Origin: VXNE01 sp965261535
Lineage (GTDB): Bacteria; Pseudomonadota; Gammaproteobacteria; Pseudomonadales; Azotimanducaceae
DNA: 64,000 bases
Direction of reading: 5' to 3'
NCBI GenBank assembly: GCA_965261535.1
Contig: OZ253469.1
Span: forward strand, 1,054,001 to 1,118,000
The position numbers and the translations under genes are program-made. The notes beneath the pieces are model-generated. The model did not search any database. It saw only the letters and a list, made by a program, of their open reading frames with translations, and was not told the origin of the DNA. Position 1 is the stretch's first letter. Each line of letters begins with the position of its first letter. Below, one piece after another: positions 1 through 6,553 of the stretch.

Positions 1-100
1 GCGCCACGCGGGATTCAACGCCCGCGCGACGCCATTCGTCCGACCTCTCGCGCCGACCGCGGCATCCGGCAGTTCGGGCCGCAGAACCGCTGCGGCGCGC

Positions 101-1153
101 TCAAACCTGCAGTGCGGTGGAGAAGTCCGGCACGTCGGCCCAGCGGCCCGGATCCGTGTGCCGCATGATGGCCACCGTCTTGATCACTTCGGGGTTCGCC
201 AGGCCGTGCGGCTTCTGGCCGGTCAGCACGCGGATGATGTTCTCCGCTTGCATGACGGACGTTTCCGCAAGGAACACCGGAGACATGGCGGCGACGTGCG
301 GCGTCACGTAGCAATTCGGAAGACGCAGCAGCCGGCTGTCGGAAGGCAGCGGTTCAATTTCCGTGACATCGATTGCCGCGGCCTCGATTTCGCCGGCTTC
401 CAGGGCGTCGGCAAGTGCTTCCTCGCTGACGATGGGTCCGCGCGCGGTGTTAACCAGCAACGCGGTGGATTTCATCCGCTTGAAGGTTTCGGCATCGAAA
501 AGGTATTTGGACTGGTCCGTCGCCGAGCTGTGGATGGTGATGTAGTCTGCCTCGGCGGTCAGTGTCTCGAATTCCACGAGCTCAACCCCGTACAGGTCGC
601 CGGCAAGCTGGTTGACGTACGGATCAAAGGCGAGAATGCGGCTGACCCCGAATCCGCGTACGCGGTTGGCAAACGCGCGGCCAATGTTGCCGAAGCCCAC
701 GATGCCGACGGTATGACCGGCCAACCGGCGCATCGACGTGGTAAAGGCACCCCGCGAGCGCGGATCGTCCGCCCAGGCGCCGGCGCGAGTGCTCGTGATT
801 GCATCGTAGAGGCGCCTTGTCAGCAACAGCAGCAGCGACATCGCATGATCGGCGACTTCCGTCGTGTTCGAACCTGGCACGTTGCACACCATCACCCCGA
901 GTTGCGTAGCCGCTTGGAGGTCGATGGAATCCACTCCGACGCCGAAACGGCTGACTACCTTGAGGTTTGAGCAGGACTCCATCACCCGTCGCGTCGTCGG
1001 CGGCAAGATGCCCACCTGCGCACCGTCGGCATCGCCAATCATTTCGATCATCTCGTCCTCGGTCCGGCAGCCGCCTTCCCCGACCTCGATTCCCGCTGCC
1101 TCGTAGAGATCTTTCTGCCGCTCCCGAGCCCCGCCCTGCAACACTACTTTCAC
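101..1153 (-). CDS. D-isomer-specific 2-hydroxyacid dehydrogenase (phosphoglycerate dehydrogenase-like)
   Basis: A 350-residue NAD-dependent dehydrogenase, predicted to oxidise a D-2-hydroxyacid to the 2-oxoacid in the cytoplasm. The Rossmann nucleotide loop GFGNIG lies near residues 153-158. The catalytic Arg/Glu/His set of this family is visible: NTARG (Arg238), Glu267 and TPHVA (His286). There is no C-terminal ACT domain, so this is not a long SerA; the substrate cannot be read from sequence. I start at the GTG at 1153, which has GAGAGGA just upstream, because the open frame further upstream (to 1327) is not dehydrogenase-like. It is divergent from mazEF, sharing a gap of about 195 bp. The first 100 bases of the window hold nothing I recognise. 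Confidence 0.9.
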   Translation of the reverse strand: MKVVLQGGARERQKDLYEAAGIEVGEGGCRTEDEMIEMIGDADGAQVGILPPTTRRVMESCSNLKVVSRFGVGVDSIDLQAATQLGVMVCNVPGSNTTEVADHAMSLLLLLTRRLYDAITSTRAGAWADDPRSRGAFTTSMRRLAGHTVGIVGFGNIGRAFANRVRGFGVSRILAFDPYVNQLAGDLYGVELVEFETLTAEADYITIHSSATDQSKYLFDAETFKRMKSTALLVNTARGPIVSEEALADALEAGEIEAAAIDVTEIEPLPSDSRLLRLPNCYVTPHVAAMSPVFLAETSVMQAENIIRVLTGQKPHGLANPEVIKTVAIMRHTDPGRWADVPDFSTALQV

Positions 1154-1311
1154 CGGATGTCCTCTCGTTGGTGGATGAAGGGGAGATTGTGCCCTGATTG
1201 GCGACGCACGCGAAGTCCTGCCATGGCAATAGTCGCGCGCCGCTGCCAAAAGAATTCGAGGTCGTGTGCAAATCCGGTGGTTCAACATTGACGCCCGATC
1301 TACACCGGATA

Positions 1312-1344
1312 CACTTGAGCCTGACACTCAAGGCGAGTCAAGTG
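1312..1344. promoter_or_regulatory. Candidate MazE operator (clustered inverted repeats)
   Basis: CACTTGA (1312-1318) is mirrored by TCAAGTG (1338-1344). Between them is a second half-site, ACTCAAG (1326-1332), which also pairs with CTTGAG at 1314-1319. Three related CTTGA/TCAAG half-sites therefore sit directly upstream of the mazE start at 1349. MazE and MazEF complexes are known to repress their own promoters at palindromes in this position. The role is inferred from position and symmetry. Confidence 0.45.
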
Positions 1345-1348
1345 CGTT

Positions 1349-1615
1349 GTGCAAGTAGAAGCGGAAATCAAGAGGTGGGGCAACAGCCTGGCGTTGCGCG
1401 TCACCGGCATCATGGCGGAGATGCCGCAATTCAAGGCGGGTACCAGGGTGACGGTCGACGTGAGCCCCGAAGGCCTCGTCGTCAAGCCCGCCGTTGGGAG
1501 ACTGGGCACACTCCGTTTCCCCCACAGCGAGAGCGCGTTGTTGGCGGGGATCACGCCGGACAAGGCGCATGCTGACGTCTTGGCAGATCCCACAGGATTT
1601 GAGGTCGGCATCTAA
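1349..1615 (+). CDS. mazE: MazE-type antitoxin (AbrB/SpoVT fold)
   Basis: An 88-residue antitoxin. The N-terminus carries the swapped-hairpin DNA-binding signature IKRWGNSLALRV, then a short beta region with TRVTVDVSPEGLVVKP. The C-terminal tail should bind MazF and block its RNA site. The start is the GTG at 1349. The stop codon directly abuts the GTG of mazF, so the pair is co-translated. MazE proteins usually run 70-90 residues, so this is full length. Autoregulation is likely through the palindromes upstream. Confidence 0.88.
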   Translation: MQVEAEIKRWGNSLALRVTGIMAEMPQFKAGTRVTVDVSPEGLVVKPAVGRLGTLRFPHSESALLAGITPDKAHADVLADPTGFEVGI

Positions 1616-1975
1616 GTGGCGGGCGCGGGTTACGTCCCTGAACGCAGGGACGTGATATGGCTGGACTTCGAACCCGCGAAGGGCAAGGAGATCGGCAAGT
1701 ACCGCCCGGCGCTGGTGTTGAGTAGTCAGGAATACAATCGCAGAACGGGCTTGCTCATCTGTTGCCCCATCAGCACCAGCGTTCGCGGCGGCGCCACGGA
1801 GGTCCCGATCACCAATCTCGACAGGCCGTCGGTCGTTGCGGCGAACTTGGTGCAGACCCTGGCCTGGAGAGAACGGAAAGCCGACAAGATCGTCACTGCG
1901 AAACCAGAGGAGTTCAGGGAGACTTTGTTGAAGCTTCTACCGCTGCTAGGGGCTCTCGACGTCTTGGGGGACTAA
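1616..1975 (+). CDS. mazF: MazF/PemK-type endoribonuclease toxin
   Basis: A 119-residue toxin predicted to cleave RNA at short sequence motifs when MazE is degraded. Family signatures are the N-terminal RRDVIWLDFEPAKGKEIGKYRPALVLS (basic loop followed by RPALVLS), the ICCPISTS strand carrying the conserved Thr/Ser, and VVAANLVQTL. The GTG start follows the mazE stop with no gap. Its stop codon touches the IS21 relic downstream, so the operon sits at an old insertion boundary. It appears intact. Cleavage specificity cannot be predicted. Confidence 0.9.
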   Translation: MAGAGYVPERRDVIWLDFEPAKGKEIGKYRPALVLSSQEYNRRTGLLICCPISTSVRGGATEVPITNLDRPSVVAANLVQTLAWRERKADKIVTAKPEEFRETLLKLLPLLGALDVLGD

Positions 1976-2193
1976 TCCGGCCGCACCACGACGTCGAGTC
2001 CGTGATCCGGCAGCTCCGGCCGGCGCCGGCCGCGGCGTTTCTTGTTGGTGGAGGGAAGCCGCGGATCGGCTTCGATCCGGTAGGCCGTGGCGGTGCTGAA
2101 ACCCGCCTTCGCGGCGGCCACCTGCAGACCATTTTTCTGTCGAAATAGCATGTAAAGCCTCATTTGGTGATCGGTGATGTGTCTGCCTGGCAT
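1972..2193 (-). pseudogene. istA: IS21-family transposase IstA, N-terminal relic
   Basis: Seventy-three codons that match the start of IS21-type IstA: a PGRHITDHQMRLYM opening, then VAAAKAGFSTATAYRIEADPRLPS (the helix-turn-helix of these transposases) and RRGRRRP. The similarity ends near 2010 and the frame stops at 1972, so the DDE domain and the partner istB are missing. AGGGGCGGGCACCG upstream of the ATG could be the original ribosome-binding site. It lies tail to tail with mazF, overlapping its last bases. It is an inactive remnant marking former insertion-sequence activity. Confidence 0.75.
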
Positions 2194-2702
2194 CGGTGCC
2201 CGCCCCTGAAACGACGACGCACCTTAGCCAGCCCTGTCACGATCTCCCGGCGGGACTCTCGGCCCCGCCGCCGCTCGCCTTGCTCGATCGGGCTACGCCC
2301 TCCCTCCCAAAGCGAGCGATTTCGGCTTTCTCATCTTGATTGTCGCTGAACAGGCAGGAGTCCCTCGCGCCGTTTGCTCGCGCTTGCTGCGCAGGTGTCC
2401 GAACAAAATGCGGACATCGCTGCCGACGATTCCGGCAGCGCGCTTGGCGCGACCGCTTGCGGCTCCATCCTCCGAATGACGAACCTTTCGATGCTTGATA
2501 GCCCTGTCCATATGCGCCTCTGCCGATGCTTCGCCCGGTTCCTCGCGAGACCGGACGCACGGCTTGAGGGTAACGGTGCGCTTTCGCCACCGCCCGTCAC
2601 CAGAATCATGCTGCGGAAATCTCCTTCATTCCGGACCGATCCCGATGAATATAAAAGAATTATGTACGTGTACATCTCATATTTCCGGTAAGATCGGCAT
2701 CT
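2194..2702. other. About 510 bp without a recognisable gene
   Basis: The part next to the istA relic (about 2194-2290) may be its left flank. The open frames on both strands show no family signature and no convincing start. An AT-rich patch near 2648-2715 precedes the broken ATPase gene and may be its old promoter. Confidence 0.4.
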
Positions 2703-3857
2703 GTATACACTAGATTACTCCCAACACCCGCCCAATCGATCCTGCTGTTCGGCCCGCGCGGGACCGGCAAGTCAACCTGGATCCGCGACCGTTTTCCCGA
2801 CACCGTCACCTACGATCTACTCGATACCGGCGAAGCGCTGCGATTGAGCAAGGACCCGCACTCGCTGCACCGCGAGCTTGCGACGTTGTCCTGGGGTAGC
2901 TGGGCCGTGATCGACGAGGTTCAGAAAGTGCCCGAATTGCTGGACGAGGTGCATCGTCTCATAGAGACCCATGGGCTGCGCTTCGTGCTCTCGGGTTCAA
3001 GCGCACGCAAGCTGCGCCGCAGTGGTGTCAATCTGCTGGCGGGCCGGGCCGTCACGACATCCATGTTTCCATTCGTGTCGGCGGAGCTCTCCTTCGAGAT
3101 CGATCCCGAACGGGCGCTGCGTTTCGGCATGCTGCCGATGGCGGTCACCACCGACGCTCCGCAGAACTATCTACGGACCTTGCCGATACCTATATTGTTC
3201 AGGAGATCCAGGCCGAGGCGCTGACACGCAATATCGGAGCCTTCGCGCGCTTTCTTGAAATTGCAGCACGGCCAGAACAGCCAGCTTACCAACGCCGCGA
3301 GCATCGCACGCGACGCTGGAATCAACCGCCGAACCGTACAGAACCATTTCGAGATTCTGACGGACACCTTGATCGGATTCTGGCTGCCCGCGTGGAAGTT
3401 GAAGTCGGCCACCAAGCAGGTGCGGCAGAGCTAGTTCTACTTCTTCGATTCCGGCGTCGCCCGGGCGCTCGGCGGCCGGCTTTTCTATCCACCGACAACA
3501 GAGGAAATGGGCCCCCTGGCCGAAACCTTCGTGCTCAGCGAGCTGCGTGCCTGGCTCGGGTATTCCCGCACGGACTACAGGCTGTACTTCTGGCGCAGCT
3601 ACGACGGTGTGGAGGTGGACGTGCTGTGCGAGACGGTGGAAGGTTTCGTTGCAATCGAGATCAAGGCGTCATCGCGATGGGAAAAACGCTTCAACCGAGG
3701 CCTGCACCGAGTCGGGCACGACCTCGGGAAGGAGCGGACCAGGTGCTATGGCGTGTACCTTGGGGAACGGGCGGCGCTGTGGGACGATGTTCACGTGCTG
3801 CCCCTGATCGACTTTCTGAAGCGGTTGTGGGCGGGTGAAATCATCCGCGTTCCGTGA
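2703..3857 (+). pseudogene. AAA ATPase of the DUF4143 type, broken by two frameshifts and a nonsense codon
   Basis: The pieces together give about 385 residues of an ATPase with an N-terminal P-loop and C-terminal DUF4143 (restriction-like) domain. Visible are Walker A FGPRGTGKST, Walker B WAVIDEVQKVPELLDEVH and the sensor VLSGSSARKL. The C-terminus has FYFFDSGVARALGG, GPLAETFVLSEL and the nuclease-like VDVLCETVEGFVAIEIKAS. The frame changes near 3176-3182 and again near 3263-3275, and a TAG sits at 3432-3434 where relatives have a coding residue before FYFFD. The expected N-terminal Met is GTA at 2703. Relatives are common accessory genes of uncertain function. This copy is non-functional unless the lesions are sequencing errors. 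Confidence 0.8.
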
Positions 3858-4196
3858 CCGCGGACCGTGGGCGAGCCGCCGTGCCAAGTCCGATGGTCTG
3901 GTAGGCTGCACATCTCCCTCTTGGTTGCTGGGATTCTCTGCAATGCCCAATCCAATTCCCGATTCCCGCGCGCCCCGCGCCCCGCCCCACGCGGAAGATC
4001 CATACACCAACACCATTTTTCCACAGCTGAGTAACGGGACTTGATGGGCGTCGGACGCTGGAACGATGTCAAAGCTGTGGGCAAGCGGCTCGCGTCGCAC
4101 CGCCTCGCCTATCGAGATCTGAGTGTGGGAGCAATCGTGGGACCTTCAAATTTTTCCTGAAAACAACCTTGAATATCAACGTCTTGAAAAGGAATC
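3858..4196. other. 340 bp intergenic stretch, no gene seen
   Basis: Between the broken ATPase and the tRNA pair. It contains a CCAATCCAATTCCCGATTCC-type direct repetition near 3948-3967. There is no open frame with family features and no clear terminator. Confidence 0.4.
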
Positions 4197-4274
4197 TGGC
4201 GGAGCGGACGGGACTCGAACCCGCGACCCCTGGCGTGACAGGCCAGTATTCTAAACCAACTGAACTACCGCTCC
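4197..4274 (-). tRNA. tRNA-Asp (GTC)
   Basis: A standard cloverleaf with acceptor GGAGCGG pairing CCGCTCC, anticodon loop CTGTCAC (T33 present), T-loop TTCGAGT and an encoded CCA. The gene for tRNA-Val is 9 bases upstream on the same strand, so the two are probably co-transcribed. All universally conserved positions are normal, unlike the array at 5.0-5.9 kb. Confidence 0.96.
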
Positions 4275-4283
4275 GTACGGGCG

Positions 4284-4359
4284 TGGTGGGTGTTGCAGGG
4301 CTTGAACCTGCGACCTACGGCTTGTAAGGCCGTCGCTCTCCCAACTGAGCTAAACACCC
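4284..4359 (-). tRNA. tRNA-Val (TAC)
   Basis: A standard cloverleaf with acceptor GGGTGTT, D-arm GCTCAGTTGGGAGAGC, anticodon loop CTTACAA, T-loop TTCAAGC and an encoded CCA. It lies just upstream of tRNA-Asp in the direction of transcription. Confidence 0.96.
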
Positions 4360-4547
4360 GCGCTGGCGACGCGTATCTTACCTTCGGCCGGAGGGCTGTC
4401 AAATCCAGGTGCGTGCGTCGGGTGGCGGCGACCAGCGCTTCCGACCGCTTTTGCTCGCCGACATCAGTTACCCAAGGGCGCTACAACCCCTCGAAGGGCC
4501 TAGAATTGACCACCGAACCCGCAATCGGTTCATAGCCGGAGCCATGC

Positions 4548-4961
4548 ATGATCGAGGGCATCGCCTACCTGATCGCCATAGCGACTTCGGTGATCTGCGT
4601 GGGGATTCATTATGGGACGTTGCGTTTCATCAGTTCCCGCCCCGCGCATCACCACCGCCATGGCGTGCCCGCGACCATGGCCGGGCTGATCATGGTTCAC
4701 TTTGTCGAAATCGCGTTGTTTGCGGGCGTCTACGCGTCGCTATCGAGTACCGCGTTTGGATCGGTGCACGGCGCCGATACGTTTCTGGACCACATGTATT
4801 TTTCAGCCTCGGCCTACACCACGCTCGGCATAGGCGACCTGGTGCCGCGCGGCGCTCTACGGGCAGTGACCGTCGCCGAAGCAATCGCCGGTCTCGTATT
4901 CATCGCATGGTCCGCTTCGTTCGCGTTCATCCAGATGCAACGCGCCTGGAACGACGAGTAA
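4548..4961 (+). CDS. Two-TM potassium-channel-like membrane protein (Ion_trans_2)
   Basis: A 137-residue inner-membrane protein. It has an N-terminal hydrophobic helix, a second helix around AGLIMVHFVEIALFAGVY, then a pore-loop-like segment YTTLGIGDLVP and a last helix (AEAIAGLVFIAWSASFAF). The sequence TTLGIGD resembles the K+ selectivity filter TxGYGD, with Ile in place of Tyr. There is no RCK/TrkA-N regulatory domain. It stands alone between tRNA clusters. Ion selectivity is inferred only from the filter-like motif. Confidence 0.75.
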   Translation: MIEGIAYLIAIATSVICVGIHYGTLRFISSRPAHHHRHGVPATMAGLIMVHFVEIALFAGVYASLSSTAFGSVHGADTFLDHMYFSASAYTTLGIGDLVPRGALRAVTVAEAIAGLVFIAWSASFAFIQMQRAWNDE

Positions 4962-5026
4962 GCGGGGCGCGCAGCGCCAATCGATTCGGCTAAGCATGCC
5001 AAGCGCCTGTCCGGGTCGCCGAATGG

Positions 5027-5102
5027 TGGTGCGGGCAGCGGAAGCCGAGTCCGCAACCTCAACGTTGGCAACGTTGCGCTCTGCCGATTGAGCTATGCCC
5101 GC
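5027..5102 (-). tRNA. tRNA-Gly (GCC) with non-canonical T-loop
   Basis: The acceptor GCGGGCA pairs perfectly with TGCCCGC, the anticodon loop is TTGCCAA, and CCA is encoded. The T-stem GCGGA/TCCGC closes a 7-base loop CTCGGCT. Standard loops read TTCRANY, so T54 is C and A58 is G here. It is the last gene of the array, 6 bases from tRNA-Lys. Confidence 0.85.
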
Positions 5103-5108
5103 AAAGAC

Positions 5109-5182
5109 TGGTCCGCCCTGGAAGAATCGAACTTCCCTCACCGGGGTAAGGGCCCGGTGCACAGCCACTATGCCAAGGACGG
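5109..5182 (-). tRNA. Probable tRNA-Lys (CTT) with C33
   Basis: A compact 74-base cloverleaf. The acceptor CCGTCCT pairs with AGGGCGG (one G-T), the discriminator is A and CCA is encoded. The D-arm has a 3-bp stem GCA/TGC. The anticodon arm CCGGG/CCCGG has loop CCCTTAC, and the T-arm GGAAG/CTTCC has a normal loop TTCGATT. The anticodon reads CTT (Lys), but position 33, almost always T, is C. The stems are intact, so this is not an obviously decayed gene. Confidence 0.7.
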
Positions 5183-5198
5183 AGTGACTCGGCCTGCC

Positions 5199-5412
5199 TC
5201 GCTCGGATATTTCACCAAGCCGCTTGTCGAACAAACAAATGTCATTTAATTCCCATAGGTTAATCCCGTATTTCGAAGATCCTGCCGGATACAAACTGCG
5301 CTGGCCGCGCCCTCGCACGGTGGGGCCGGGCCGCGGGCGGAGCCGAAGGGGCCGCCTGTGGGGCACTTTTTCCCGCGCGATCATCGCGGCCCTTGATGAA
5401 ATATCCGGGCTA
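5199..5412. mobile_element. MITE-like element, copy 1 (inserted in the tRNA array)
   Basis: A segment of about 214 bp bounded by imperfect terminal inverted repeats. The left end reads CGGATATTTCACCAAG; the right end, inverted, reads CGGATATTTCATCAAG, preceded by TAGC. It has no open frame of its own. A second copy lies at 11594-11843 and shares both ends and the internal blocks ATGTCATTT, TGCGCTGGCCGCGCCCTCG and GCGATCATCGCGGCCCTTG. The middles differ. Its position between tRNA-Lys and tRNA-Ser splits the array. It is probably mobilised in trans by a full insertion sequence elsewhere. Confidence 0.7.
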
Positions 5413-5475
5413 GAAAGACGCGAACTCCGACCCACGCGTTTGTATCGAGCGGCTCTGATTACGCTGGGCAAAAAT

Positions 5476-5562
5476 TGGCGGAGAAGCCAGGATTTGAACC
5501 TGGGCGGGGTTGCCCCCTCTCCTTTAGCAAAGGAGCGCCATAAACCTCTCGGCCACTTCTCC
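5476..5562 (-). tRNA. tRNA-Ser (GCT)
   Basis: A class II tRNA with acceptor GGAGAAG, anticodon loop TTGCTAA, long variable arm (GGGGGCAACCCC), T-loop TTCAAAT and an encoded CCA. It is canonical at position 33 and in the T-loop. It is 2 bases from tRNA-His. Confidence 0.95.
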
Positions 5563-5564
5563 AT

Positions 5565-5639
5565 TGGGGTGAGCGACCGGGTTCGCACCGGCATCGACCA
5601 GATTCACGGCCTGGCGCTTTGCATTAAGCTACGCTCACC
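5565..5639 (-). tRNA. tRNA-His (GTG) lacking D-loop GG, with C33 and G55
   Basis: A 75-base gene with the extra G-1 typical of tRNA-His and discriminator C. The acceptor GTGAGCG/CGCTCAC is perfect. The D-arm is GCTT/AAGC with a 6-base loop AATGCA, so G18-G19 are absent. The anticodon arm CCAGG/TCTGG closes CCGTGAA, giving C33. The T-loop is TGCGAAC instead of TTCGAAC, giving G55. G18-Psi55 and G19-C56 normally join the D and T loops; here both sides of that contact are altered. CCA is encoded. Confidence 0.8.
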
Positions 5640-5662
5640 ATTGACTCTTGGCACTTGGTCCT

Positions 5663-5750
5663 TGGCGGAGACTGGAGGGATCGAACCTCCACGCCCTTAC
5701 AGGCATCACCGGGTTCAAACCGGATTAGCACGCCAACCTTGCGAGTCTCC
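5663..5750 (-). tRNA. tRNA-Ser (TGA) with irregular D-arm
   Basis: A class II tRNA with anticodon loop TTTGAAC (anticodon TGA), a long variable arm around GATGCCTGTAAGGGCG, T-arm GGAGG/CCTCC with loop TTCGATC, and an encoded CCA. The base after the acceptor stem is C rather than the usual T8, and the D-stem can only be drawn as a short GCA/TGC. The anticodon stem has 4 solid pairs plus a T-T mismatch. Confidence 0.75.
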
Positions 5751-5760
5751 GCGGCGGAAC

Positions 5761-5848
5761 TGGTGGAGGGGGTAGGAGTCGAACCTACAAAGCCCGTCAA
5801 GGCACCCGGTTTACAGCCGGGCGATCTCGCCATTGAAAATGCCCCTCC
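5761..5848 (-). tRNA. tRNA-Tyr (GTA) with irregular D-arm
   Basis: A class II tRNA with acceptor GGAGGGG/CCCCTCC, anticodon arm CCCGG/CCGGG with loop CTGTAAA, long variable arm, T-loop TTCGACT and an encoded CCA. The base after the acceptor is C, not T8, and the D-stem (TTTC/GAGA) needs three linker bases on each side. It lies 5 bases from tRNA-Thr; E. coli also has a Thr(TGT)-Tyr(GTA) gene order. Confidence 0.85.
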
Positions 5849-5853
5849 ATGCA

Positions 5854-5929
5854 TGGGGCTGACGGTGAGCCTCGAACTCACAACCTGCGATTTACAGGAC
5901 CGCCGCTCTGCCAATTGAGCTACGTCAGC
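5854..5929 (-). tRNA. tRNA-Thr (TGT) with C33
   Basis: First gene of the array. The acceptor GCTGACG/CGTCAGC is perfect and the D-arm GCTCAATTGGCAGAGC is normal. The anticodon arm GCGGT/ATCGC closes CCTGTAA. The T-arm is GTGAG/CTCAC with loop TTCGAGG, discriminator C, and CCA is encoded. The anticodon is TGT, but position 33 is C instead of the near-invariant T. Confidence 0.85.
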
Positions 5930-6026
5930 AAATATGGGGCAGCCGCGCGCGTGCGCGGTCGGCTCGGCATTCATCAAACCCGCCCGCCCCAAACGACCAC
6001 ATTGTCAAAGAACTACGCCAGGGCAA

Positions 6027-6062
6027 AAAAGCCCCGGCCGGTTCGAACCTGCCAGGGCTTTT
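6027..6062. terminator. Probable bidirectional intrinsic terminator
   Basis: AAAAGCCCCGGC pairs with GCCAGGGCTTTT around the loop CGGTTCGAACCT. A T-run follows on the plus side, and six A's on the plus strand (T's on the minus) precede it. It would end transcription entering from either side of the tRNA array. The loop also contains a T-loop-like TTCGAAC. Confidence 0.6.
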
Positions 6063-6071
6063 GTTTGAGCT

Positions 6072-6098
6072 TTCTGGAAGGTTCGATGCCTTCCAGAA
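6072..6098. other. Perfect 10-bp hairpin with TTCGATG loop
   Basis: TTCTGGAAGG (6072-6081) is exactly complementary to CCTTCCAGAA (6089-6098) around a 7-base loop TTCGATG, which fits the TTCRANY T-loop pattern. No T-tract follows, so it is a poor terminator. It could be a tRNA T-arm relic or a structured RNA end. Confidence 0.45.
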
Positions 6099-6553
6099 TC
6101 AACGGAAGGACTTAACGCATGGGCTGACCATAGATGGACTCAAGTGAGTCCGTGCGGACTGTCTGCGGGTGCCGAAATACGGCGCGCGAGAACACCTGGC
6201 CGGAGCTACCCAGACTGGGGCAAACCGGCTTGCCGCAAGCAATATGTCTGCTGTCACGTTTCATGAGGCGGGCAACTATACGCTTCCCGCACAAGATTGA
6301 AACACCCGAATCGGTCCGGATTCTTCCCATCTCTGATCCCGCCACACCTCGCGAGGCCGACTGGTGCGGATCTGGGCATTCAATAAATGATTCGCGTAAG
6401 CTGACACGATGCGCACATTGCGCTGGAGAACGCGACATCGGCGGATGAGACACCTTCAGCGAGACGGACGCGGGGTTTGCGCAGCGAACCTCATCCATCG
6501 GCGATACCACCCGTGGTTCATGGCACATTGAGTTGCACCCCAGGTTCGCGCAC

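Larger units (their letters stand above)
5930..6553. other. About 620 bp intergenic region between tRNA array and SulP gene
   Basis: It holds the tRNA-array promoter (no clear boxes) and two hairpins listed separately. The remaining 430 bp carry only open frames without family features, so I call no gene. The first 60 bases after tRNA-Thr are GC-rich with a GCGCGCGTGCGCGG run. Confidence 0.4.

Noticed and set aside
1..100. A gene at the left edge
   Set aside because: The 100 bases after the dehydrogenase stop show no motif in any frame; too short to judge.
2374..2691. A 105-codon plus-strand frame upstream of the broken ATPase
   Set aside because: No family similarity, and its end runs into the AT-rich promoter-like stretch; the matching minus-strand frame starting MILVTGGG is equally unsupported.
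5109..5182. Reading the Lys tRNA anticodon as Arg (CCT)
   Set aside because: The only arrangement with a 5-bp stem and 7-base loop places CTT at positions 34-36; a CCT reading needs an unpaired stem.
6134..6448. A 104-codon frame before the SulP gene
   Set aside because: Amino-acid composition and lack of any motif or ribosome-binding site suggest chance; the opposite strand also has a long chance frame.
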